From contig JANAVB010002199.1 in NCBI GenBank assembly GCA_029216955.1, positions 11,918,585-11,982,584 of the forward strand: a stretch of DNA of 64,000 nucleotides, given 5' to 3'. The notes beneath the pieces are model-generated. The model had not been told where the DNA came from. It was given only the letters and a program-made list of their open reading frames with translations, and did not search any database. This document shows, one piece after another, positions 56,359 through 64,000 of this stretch. Source of the stretch: Iris pallida (taxonomy: Eukaryota; Streptophyta; Magnoliopsida; Asparagales; Iridaceae). The translations under genes and the position numbers were made by a program. Position 1 is the first letter of the stretch, and each line of letters starts with the position of its first letter.

Positions 56359-57309
56359 AACCCTAGCCAACTCTAATCTGAACCGGCAACCCAAAACCCG
56401 CCCGAAACTGAGGTCCAGATTAGGCAACGATGCCTAGAGCTCAGGTTGGCTCAGTTTTGGCCCAACCCACTCATGTGGATGCGCACTCTAGTGCATCCAA
56501 TCGTTGACATGAGGGCCTCGTTGGTGAGCCTTTTTGGTTGACGTGTGGGCCCGCCGGCTGGGGGTGGTGGGGGTGATTGGGATTTTGCTAATTTTATTTT
56601 CTTTTATTTTTCTTATTTAGTTTTTCTACTTAAATAAATCCTAAAAATAGTAAATAAATTCCAAAATCTACCAAAAATTTTAAAAAATATTTTATGCATT
56701 TTAAAAGCTAATTACCAAGTTTGGGGTCAAATAGATGTAAATGTACTCCTAGTAACTTTTAGAAGTCTCCTAGGTAATTAATTTAATTACTTAAAATTCT
56801 ATAACTCGATATCCTAATTATTAAAACTAGTAAATTAAGTTAGAAAAATATGAATATTTTATGGGACTTGTATTAGGACTAAATGAGCTTATGGTTAAAT
56901 ATAGGGTCATTCCGAAGTAATGGCTAACTGCAATAATTTCTGCAACTCACCAATTATCGACTTTCTTAGTGTAAAATATTCCAATAGATTTTAAGAAATT
57001 TCTATGAGTCTTAAAATGCATATTAATCACTTATTTGAGTTATATTAGGGATCAAGAATATTATTTCTAAGAAGTGGCCAATGACTTTTATTCTTGCATT
57101 ATGAATTTTGGTTATTAGTTACCGGCTTAGGAACTTCGTCGACTAGTAATCCCGAATCACAAACCCGATTAATCCTACTAACCCATTTCATAAGTGGCCA
57201 ATGACTTTTATTGTTTTCCAAATCAAAATAAAGTTGAAAAAAATCTAGGATTTATAGGAAAGCAAATACTATAAGCATGTCAAGATATGGAAATACTAAT
57301 TAAACATGA
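56359..57309. other. Unassigned non-coding stretch
   Basis: No gene or element end recognised. The part after 56580 is AT-rich. AAGTGGCCAATGACTTTTATT occurs twice (near 57075 and 57192), the only internal repeat noticed. Confidence 0.5.
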
Positions 57310-57705
57310 TGTAGCGTAGAATCCTAGTCCCTCTAGGATTCTTTTTCTTTTCCTCTTCCCTCTTGGATTTTTTTTCTTTTCTTTACTTTTTTTATCATCC
57401 TATTTATGATAGGATTCTTATTTTGACTTTATCTTTTATTAGGATAGATTTTATCTTTATTTTATTAGGATTAGGTTGTCACAAAAGCCCTATAAACAGG
57501 CACTTTTTGTATGCAATTGAGAACAACTTTTAATCAATAAAATTCTTCTTTAAAGTTTAAAATTTGTTCTCTTATTTTTTTGGTCGTGGACTCGACTGTT
57601 CCGTGGATTCGGAAGCCCCTCGCTTGAGGTTTTCAAGCAACCTTCGTGCGGACCCCTCACAAGGCCCTCCGTCGGAGTTTTTGCGGTACCGCTTCGTGAA
57701 GAACA
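57310..57705 (+). mobile_element. LTR-like segment of unknown family
   Basis: Bounded by TGTAGCGTAG and GTGAAGAACA. It contains a 10-bp inverted repeat AGAATCCTAG/CTAGGATTCT (57318-57342), a TATA-like CCCTATAAACAGG near 57489 and AATAAA near 57536, in the order expected for a short LTR in plus orientation. No TSD is seen. The following bases, TGGCAACTCT, are also the start of the Copia-D LTR. Confidence 0.35.
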
Positions 57706-57707
57706 GA

Positions 57708-58639
57708 TGGCAACTCTAGAGGGGGGTGAATAGAGTTTATAGCGATAATATCCAATTAAAAATTAAACTCTTTCACAATCTAAAAATAATCAGAGTAAAT
57801 GCGGAAATAAATGAGGAGTAAGAAAGCATACGCAAACACAGCCGATTTTAACCTGGTTTTCCTCGTGGAGGACTAGTCCAGGCCTGAGAACTCTAGCTCA
57901 GGATTAAATCCACTATTTGTGAAATAGTAGTTACACCCCATGCCTTTTCTTCAGAAGAGCACGTCAACTTCTTACAAAGGATCGCAGTGGCGATGCTTGG
58001 AATTTTCCAAGCTACTTCTTGAACTCTTGTACAAGACTCCTAACTGAGAGATGCTGAGCACTCGAGACTTAGGAAGCTTGTGGCTAGTAGATGAAGAAGG
58101 GTATGGCTTATATTGAGCTTAAGAGAGAAGAGAAGAGAAGATTGGATGATTGAAAATGAGAGAATTCTTGGCCTATTTATAGGTTTTTATCAAGCAGAAT
58201 TCGGCCATAATTCTGGTAGGAATTTTCAAAAATTTGGCCTTTGGACAACTAGCAACCAGCTAACCCTAAAAATTAGGTTGCTGAATTTTAGGGGACAGAG
58301 TTCGGCCCGAACTCTGTGTGGAGACAGAGTTCGGCCCGAACTCTGTCTCCAGAGCACAAAATGGGTCTAAGGGTCCAATAGGCTTATTTTGGATGTGGAG
58401 CTTTATGGATTTTGGATAGGTTATAGGTTTAGTCTCAAGAGCTCAGCACAACTCAGCTTACAATCATTCTAGACTCAATAAATATAAAAGTACAGACTTA
58501 ACAAAATAACTGCAATTGCAAAAACTGAGCTGTCGTCTGGCTTGAGCTAGATGTAGTCGTCGTGTGTCGTATTGAATTATTACAAGTATTATTTAGTCAA
58601 TGTTATCAATATTTGGTTGACTGTGATTTTGTGTCAACA
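57708..58639 (-). mobile_element. Copia-D 3' LTR
   Basis: 932 bp, plus view TGGCAACTCTAGAGG...GTGTCAACA. The CTCTAGAGGGGGGTGAATAG start block, the GAGGACTAGTCCAG block and the overall layout resemble the Copia-C LTR, and the polypurine tract abuts its right side. The 5' LTR is beyond the window. The exact outer edge rests on TG at 57708 and is less sure than the inner edge. Confidence 0.8.
58295..58349. repeat. Two adjacent palindromes in the Copia-D LTR
   Basis: ACAGAGTTCGG-C-CCGAACTCTGT at 58295-58317 and again at 58324-58346, the second extended to 58321-58349 by GAG/CTC. The arms are perfect around a single central base. Related GTTCGGCCCGAA sequences recur at 60727-60768 in the element interior. 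Confidence 0.9.
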
Positions 58640-58653
58640 ATCTCCCCCATATT
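58640..58653 (-). other. Copia-D polypurine tract
   Basis: The minus strand reads ATATGGGGGAGAT directly before TGTTGACAC of the LTR. Confidence 0.85.
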
Positions 58654-58655
58654 GA

Positions 58656-59112
58656 TAATTGACAAAATAATAATTGTATATTCAATATTCATTGACACAT
58701 GAGGCGACAAAAGTATATAGCTCCCCCATAATTAGTGCCGAGATTAAGAATAGCTCTCCCGTAAACAATGTTGTGATTCTTGTTGGCCTGTTAAGAATAT
58801 TCTTCCAAAAGCATATATAAACCAAACAGAATATACACATATCTCCCCCTTTTGGCATTTAGCAATATGAGATAACAATTAATAACTGGCAAACGCACCC
58901 AAAAGAGAAGAAACTGCATATAAACGAAGATAATGACCAAATGTCTCAAGAGTCATAATGACAGATAAAATGATAATACAACTACCAAAGTCTCAAAAGT
59001 CATAACTCATAATAAGTCTACTACAAACCAAATACATAAAAGCAACTAAAGAAAAATGCATAAACCATAGTCTAAGATCCTCAGTAGCATCATCAAAAGT
59101 AGTCCATATCCA
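58656..59112 (-). mobile_element. Copia-D 3' untranslated interior
   Basis: Non-coding; contains two more purine-rich CTCCCCCA / CTCCCCCTTTT tracts (plus view, near 58722 and 58852). Nothing else is recognised. Confidence 0.6.
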
Positions 59113-60405
59113 TCATCGAGCATGAGAGGGCCCGGCGCCGTCCGATCGATCAGTAAAGGAGCGACGTCGGTCCACAAATACCGCATCCGGATCCATGTAG
59201 CGACGAACCCAAGGGTCATCAATACGAAATCCCTCACGATCGGGGTCTCGCTCCATAAGAGTGGGCATGGTAGGATGGCGAGACATGGAATACCGAATGT
59301 CATACAGCGAGTTGCTGATAGCACTCATCTGCAAGGTGGTCCAATAATCCAGCTGAGTCCAACAATCGTCCTCCAAAGTGAAGCGATCTCGGAGCATGGC
59401 CTGAAGAGGCTCAAGAGTGGCAGGAGGAGGAGGAGGATCCTGTCCAAGAGGAGGAGCATCTGGCTCATCATCAGAATGCTCAAACACTACTGGTGAGCCA
59501 ATGGCTGCCTGAAGCCTCCTTGCCTTAGAGAGGAAGGCAGGGGCAGGTAAGAATGGACACTCATCAAGGGGTACATGAAATACACGAAAGATCATAGAAA
59601 GGTATAATGCATAAACCAAAGATATTGGTTTCTTCCTACTGTTGATCATCCAATCCATTATTGTGCATAGAAGATTAAAGGGAACATGGAAGTGGAGACG
59701 GTATAATGCTGAGATCTCAAAATAAGTGACTTCGTCGATAGAACCCGCTTTGGGTAGAATGGTGTTGAAAATGATCCGATGAAGCTCATAGAAATAAGGA
59801 TTGAGGAATTTTGCCAGAAGCTTACGAGGACGTGTGTTAGGGCTACACAAGTCGTCCTTGAAACTTTCAAGTGAAATTCCTTCGGAAAATTGAAATAATC
59901 TAGCTTCAACAAGCTTTTCCCAAGAATTTGGCTCTTGAAGTTCAAGATATTCGGCCAATTCAAAATCATCAAAGGAGATATCAATTCCCGCAACTCGTGA
60001 ATAAATATGAGTGTCATCATGGGTTAAGTTGTAGAAAAATATTTGAATGGCACTACGATAAATGATCGAATTTGTGGAAACAAGTTCATTAAGGCAAAGG
60101 TCATGAAATAGTGCATCATATTGTGAGAATATAGTAAAGTTGATGGGGTGTCCCGCAAACACTGGACGTGTCCGAAAATCACTAAACCAATCATTCGAGG
60201 CGTCTAGTGATACAAAAATTCGGTCGTCGTAAGTGTTTGGATCATGTGGACGTGAAGGATTGAACAACGGATGGATTGGTGGTTGTTGTTCAATGGCCGG
60301 TGCAACGGGTGGTGCAACGGGCGGTACAACGGGAGGAGGAGCATTCGATGAGGATGCGCCCTCGGTCCGAAGTCTCTTCCCGCGGTTGAGCAAACGTGGA
60401 GCCAT
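59113..60405 (-). CDS. Copia-D extra ORF in env position, 430 aa, intact
   Basis: ATG at 60405 (MAPRLLNRGKRLRTEG) to a stop at 59113; upstream codons in frame lack another ATG. It begins with a basic stretch, then a Pro/Val/Ala-rich segment (VVPPVAPPVAPAI). The core is IQIFFYNLTHDDTHIYSRVAGIDISF and KLLAKFLNPYFYELHRIIFNTILPK...RLHFHVPFNLLCTIMDWMI. The end is charged, DRSDGAGPSHAR. The core resembles the 'putative plant transposon protein' family found in many plant retroelement ORFs and is homologous to the decayed Copia-C ORF at 16463-17853. It follows RNase H in the same orientation, where SIRE-type elements have an env-like ORF, but I see no signal peptide or clear membrane anchor. The function is unknown. 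Unlike pol, this ORF has no lesion. Confidence 0.7.
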   Translation of the reverse strand: MAPRLLNRGKRLRTEGASSSNAPPPVVPPVAPPVAPAIEQQPPIHPLFNPSRPHDPNTYDDRIFVSLDASNDWFSDFRTRPVFAGHPINFTIFSQYDALFHDLCLNELVSTNSIIYRSAIQIFFYNLTHDDTHIYSRVAGIDISFDDFELAEYLELQEPNSWEKLVEARLFQFSEGISLESFKDDLCSPNTRPRKLLAKFLNPYFYELHRIIFNTILPKAGSIDEVTYFEISALYRLHFHVPFNLLCTIMDWMINSRKKPISLVYALYLSMIFRVFHVPLDECPFLPAPAFLSKARRLQAAIGSPVVFEHSDDEPDAPPLGQDPPPPPATLEPLQAMLRDRFTLEDDCWTQLDYWTTLQMSAISNSLYDIRYSMSRHPTMPTLMERDPDREGFRIDDPWVRRYMDPDAVFVDRRRSFTDRSDGAGPSHAR

Positions 60406-61182
60406 AACACAATAGATAAAGAAAGAAATTGAGATATAGAAAAGTAAGAAATTATACCTCAAACTAGTGATGAACAATGAAAAAGAATTTGAAAATAAGC
60501 CTTCTCCTTGAGTTTGGGAAAGAATGGAACTCTAGAAAGGAGAAATTAGGGTTAGGGTTTTGAGAGAATTGTGTTTGAGAAGTGCAAAAGGTGGTAAGAA
60601 GGAAGGAGAGGGAAGAGAAACCGAATATAGGGGAAGGGCTTCTCTTGGTCGGACAAAATATTGACCATTGGATCTTATTTTAGATCAACGGCTGAGACTG
60701 TTCCCGGTTCTGGAACAGTCAGGCCGAATTCGGCCCGAACTCTGGTAGGGGCAGAGTTCGGCCCGAATTTTGGGTCCTGGTCACAGAACATGAATCAGGC
60801 AGAAAATGAAAAATATTGGTTAAGTAATTGAAAAACCAATATAAGATATGAGTATAATTACAGAAAAGATCCAATAGGTAAACAAACATAACAGATAGTG
60901 AGTTTGAAGCAGCAATATGAAGTTAAAAATTTAGTATTTCAGCATGTGATAAATGAAAATGAACCATATAATAAACAAGGAATTATATCATAATTCAATA
61001 TTTTGAAGCTGCCATGGGTTAGCTACAGGGGCCGGATCCCAGCTAGCGGTAGTCCTGAGGACTAGTGTACCGTGTCACTTAGGCTTTTACGCCTTGTTGT
61101 CAGAAGGACCCTTTCGGCTTGTACCCATAGTACATTCATCATAATAGAATCAAGATATATTCGATATTTACGCAGGTTTATC
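60406..61182 (-). mobile_element. Copia-D spacer between RNase H and the extra ORF
   Basis: Non-coding, about 780 bp. It has two GTTCGGCCCGAA-type repeats (60727-60768), the GAGGTATAATTTCTT sequence about 60 bp before the extra ORF, and a GC-richer block at 61010-61140 that corresponds in position to 18305-18440 of Copia-C. Confidence 0.6.
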
Positions 61183-62994
61183 TTAATTTACAACAACTTC
61201 ATCTAAAATTCCAAGTTCACGACAAAGAAAATTGAAGCGCTCTTCGGATAATGGTTTTGTGAAGAAGTCTGCTAACTGATGATCAATGTCAATAAATTTT
61301 AAGTTAATCGTGCCATTTTGCTGATGATCACACAAAAAGTTTTGACGTATTTTAATGTGCTTCGTGCGTGAGTGACAAATGGGATTCTTAGTAAGATTTA
61401 TAGCACTAGTGTTGTCACAAAAGATTAGAATATGCATGAAAGATAAATTATAGTCTTCAAGGGTTTGCTTCATCCACAGAATTTGTGTACAACAATGCCA
61501 AGCTACGATGTATTCAGCTTCTGTTGTGGAAAGTACGACAGAATTTTGCTTCTTGCTAAACCAAGACTAAAGCTTTTTCTAATAAATGACACGTACCGCT
61601 CGTACTTTTACGGTCGACCTTACATACGGTGAAGTCAGCATCAGAGTAACCAATGAGGTCAAATAATGTTGACTTGGGATACCATAGGCCCACTGTAACT
61701 GTACCCTTAAGGTATCGAAAGATACGCTTAACCGCGGTCATGTGTGATTCCTTAGGATTTGCTTGATATCTAGCACACGGCAAACACTAAACATAATATC
61801 AGGGCGACTAGTAGTAAGGTAAAGTAGACTGCCTATTATACCTCCATACTTACGTTGATCTACGGGTTTGCCGCTATCATCTGGTTCGAGTTTGGTTGAA
61901 GTAGCCATCGGAGTGCTGATTGGTTTGACGTTGTCAAGGTCGAATTCTTCAGCATGTCTTTTATATACTTCGATTGACAGATGAAGGTTCCATTAGACAT
62001 TTGTTTGACTTGCAGCCCAAGAAAGTAGTTGAGCTTCCCTATCATGCTCATCTCAAACTCGGTCTGCATACACTTGGCAAAATCTTGACAAAGGGTTTCA
62101 TCAGTAGAACCAAATATAATATCATCTACATATATTTGCACTAAAAGAATAGTGTCTTTGAAGGATTTTATGAAAAGTGTGTGTCAATTTTCTCTTTTGA
62201 AAAACCTTTCTCAAGCAAGAAGTTGCTTAGCCGTTCATACCAAGCTCTAGGGGCTTGTTTGAGTCCATACAGCACTTTCTTTAGCTTTAACACGTGGTCG
62301 AGACATTTGTGATTTTCAAAACCAGGGGGTTGTTTTACATAAACTTCCTCCTTAATAAATCTATTCAAGAAAGCACTTTTAACATCCATTTGAAATAATT
62401 TAAAATTTTGAAAATTTGCAAATACGCAAAGCATCCGAATGGATGCTAATCTAGCAACAGAAGCATACGTCTCATCGTAGTCGATACCTTCCTCTTGGTT
62501 GTATCCTTGGGCTACTAGACGAGCTTTGTTGCGTGTGACTGAACCATCTTCATTCACTTTGTTTCTAAAAACCGATTTAGTACCAATAATCGAGTGATTA
62601 GCCGGTCTAGGAACGAGTTCCCGTACTTGGCTCCTCTCGAATTGGTTGAGTTCCTCTTGTATAGCAGAAATCCAAAATTCATCATTGAAAGCTTCTAAAA
62701 TGTTTTTCGGCTCAATTTGTGAAATAAAGGCAGTGCTAGCAATAGAGTCTCTTAATGATGATCTAGTAGTTACTCCACGTGACACCTCACTGATCACCAA
62801 ATTTTCTGGGTGTGATGGCTTGAAAGAGAATTTCTTTGGCAAGCCTTCCAGAGAATTGGTTTCGGTTGTGGTATTTATTGGAGTAGAAGTTGATGGCTCA
62901 ACATCATCATCAAGATTAGCTGTTGCATTGTTGACTTCATCAAAAGTCACATTTGTAGACTCTTCCACAATTAATGAGCGTTCGTTAAAAACTC
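61183..62994 (-). pseudogene. Copia-D reverse transcriptase and RNase H
   Basis: Frame 62968-62168: VTFDEVNNATANLDDDVEPS, then the RT start WISAIQEELNQFERSQV, ARLVAQGYNQEEGIDYDETYASVARLASIRML, MDVKSAFLNRFIKEEVYVKQPPGFE and LKKVLYGLKQAPRAWYERLS. One frameshift near 62175 moves to the frame with QIYVDDIIFGSTDETLC (YVDD) and FLGLQVKQ. RNase H pieces are AVKRIFRYLKGTVTVGLWYP...YSDADFTVCKVDRKSTSG (61783-61556) and FCDNTSAINLTKNPICHSRTKHIKIR (61473-61183), ending with a natural stop. Frame changes near 61860 and 61550 are further lesions. SIRE/Maximus-type by motif similarity. Confidence 0.9.
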
Positions 62995-64000
62995 TTATCC
63001 CTTGCTCTTGGCAGCATAGCCAAGGAAAATACCATCGTCAGTTTTGGCATCAGATTTGCCTATGTTGTCTTTGGTGTTAAGGATAAAACATCTACAGCCA
63101 AAAACTCTAAAATAATAAATATTTGGGGTTCTCCCGAACCAAAGCTCATAGAGTGTTTTCTTCGTAATAGGACGAATAAGCACTCTATTTAAAATATGGC
63201 ATGCTATAGTCACTGCTTCAGCCCAAAAGTATTTCGGAAGTAAAAACTTGTTCTACATGACTCTGGCCATATCACCAAGAGTCCTATTCTTCCGCTCCAC
63301 AATACCATTTTGTTGAGGAGTTCTTGGACAAGAAAACTCATGATCAAAACCATTAGAATCACAAAACTTTTCAAAATCAAAATTTTCGAACTCGCCTCCA
63401 TGATCACTTCGGATTCGAGTAATCATGTAGCCTTTTTCGTTTTGAACTTTCTTAACAAAAATCTTGAAAACAGAAATAGCATCACTTTTATGTGTAAGAA
63501 AGAAAACCCAAGTAAATCTTGAAAATTCATCAACAATAACAAACGCATAGAGTTTTCCACCAAGACTGGCTACTCTACTCGGGCCAAATAAATCCATATG
63601 AAGTAGTTGTAAGGGTCTAGTAGTGCTTACAGAGTTTATGGAATGGAAAGAGGATTTGGTTGCCTTATTCAACTCACATTCGGCACATACCGTGTCCTTT
63701 TTGAATGTGATACCGGGCAAGCCTCTAACTAGCTTCTTGGTCGGTAGCCTGGATATAGTATCCATGTTGGCATGACCAAGACGCTGATGCCACAGTAATC
63801 GTTCATCTTTATGAGCATATAGGCATCTACCTGCATTGTTAGTATTTCCAGACAAATATAAAATATAAATATTATCCTCTCTTACCCCTTCAAAAGCGAT
63901 GTCTCCCGTTGACCTATCATAAATAAGGCATTTGTTATGTCCAAAGTTAATGTCATATCCATGGTCAGCAATATGACTAATGTTGAGCAGGTTATGCTTT
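62995..64000 (-). pseudogene. Copia-D protease end and integrase (continues past the window)
   Basis: From the window edge the minus strand reads HNLLNISHIADHGYDINF and STGDIAFEGVREDNIYILYL in an open frame (protease C-part). The integrase zinc region LLWHQRLGHANMDTISRLPTKKLVRGLPG...CAECELNKATKSSF follows, then the catalytic core with all three acidic residues: HMDLFGPSR, ITRIRSDHGGEF, PQQNGIVERKNRTL. A TAG at 63253 follows ARVM, the frame goes on with FWAEAVTIACHILNRV, YELWFGRTPN and GYAAKSKG, and a frameshift near 62995 leads into RT. The gag and 5' LTR lie beyond 64000. Confidence 0.9.

Overview
This window is intergenic plant DNA made almost entirely of transposable elements. Evidence for a flowering plant: Ty1/copia and Ty3/gypsy polyproteins with plant-type primer-binding sites (TGGTATCAGAGC, complementary to initiator tRNA-Met), a Tat-lineage gypsy element with a second (archaeal-type) RNase H, a CACTA terminus, an L1-like LINE, a plant-mobile-domain gene and GT-AG introns. 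I see no ordinary host gene, tRNA or rRNA, and the species cannot be named from this sequence. Element names below (Copia-A to D, Tat-1, family X, solo LTRs E and F, LTR-G) are my own labels.

The layout is a nest of insertions, several of them proven by target-site duplications (TSDs). The outermost host is a LINE on the minus strand, split between 55689-56212 (upstream part) and about 4135-4747 (3' part). It was split by Copia-C, whose LTRs lie at 4753-5796 and 54658-55683 with a perfect TSD CAACT (4748-4752 and 55684-55688). Copia-C now spans about 51 kb. Its gag is cut between 53532 and 22298 by a family-X element (22299-53531) with LTRs of about 3.8 kb and almost no interior. The 5' LTR of that element holds solo LTR F (25116-29601, TSD ATATC), its interior holds solo LTR E (31086-32571, TSD ATTAC), and its 3' LTR holds Tat-1 (33468-50208, TSD TATAT). 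A second cluster inside Copia-C (5945-16134) consists of a truncated family-X LTR, a truncated Copia-A (9244-16005, plus strand) and an inverted scrap of Copia-C-type LTR.

The left edge (1-4130) has the end of a gypsy-type LTR, an extreme C-rich minisatellite with a GA tract, a CACTA terminus, and Copia-B, whose gag-protease remnant that terminus truncates. The right edge (57708-64000) holds the 3' two-thirds of Copia-D, a close relative of Copia-C. Both carry an extra ORF after the RNase H, in the position where SIRE-type copia elements have an env-like ORF; it resembles the 'putative plant transposon protein' family.

The most interesting unit is Tat-1. On the minus strand it encodes ORF1, gag, protease, RT, RNase H, aRNase H and integrase. 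On the plus strand, between the pol 3' end and the 3' LTR, it carries two antisense transcription units. One is a four-exon gene (34695-39375) with a plant mobile domain and a C-terminal coiled coil; it has its own TATA box, three phase-1 GT-AG introns and a poly(A) signal. The other is a small intact acidic ORF (40047-40370) with a TATA box behind a minisatellite of about 28 bp period. The convergent ends of the second antisense unit and pol share a perfect palindrome carrying AATAAA on both strands. The start codon of ORF1 overlaps the tRNA primer-binding site. Most stop codons in the decayed ORFs can be explained by C-to-T or G-to-A changes, as expected for methylated, silenced elements.
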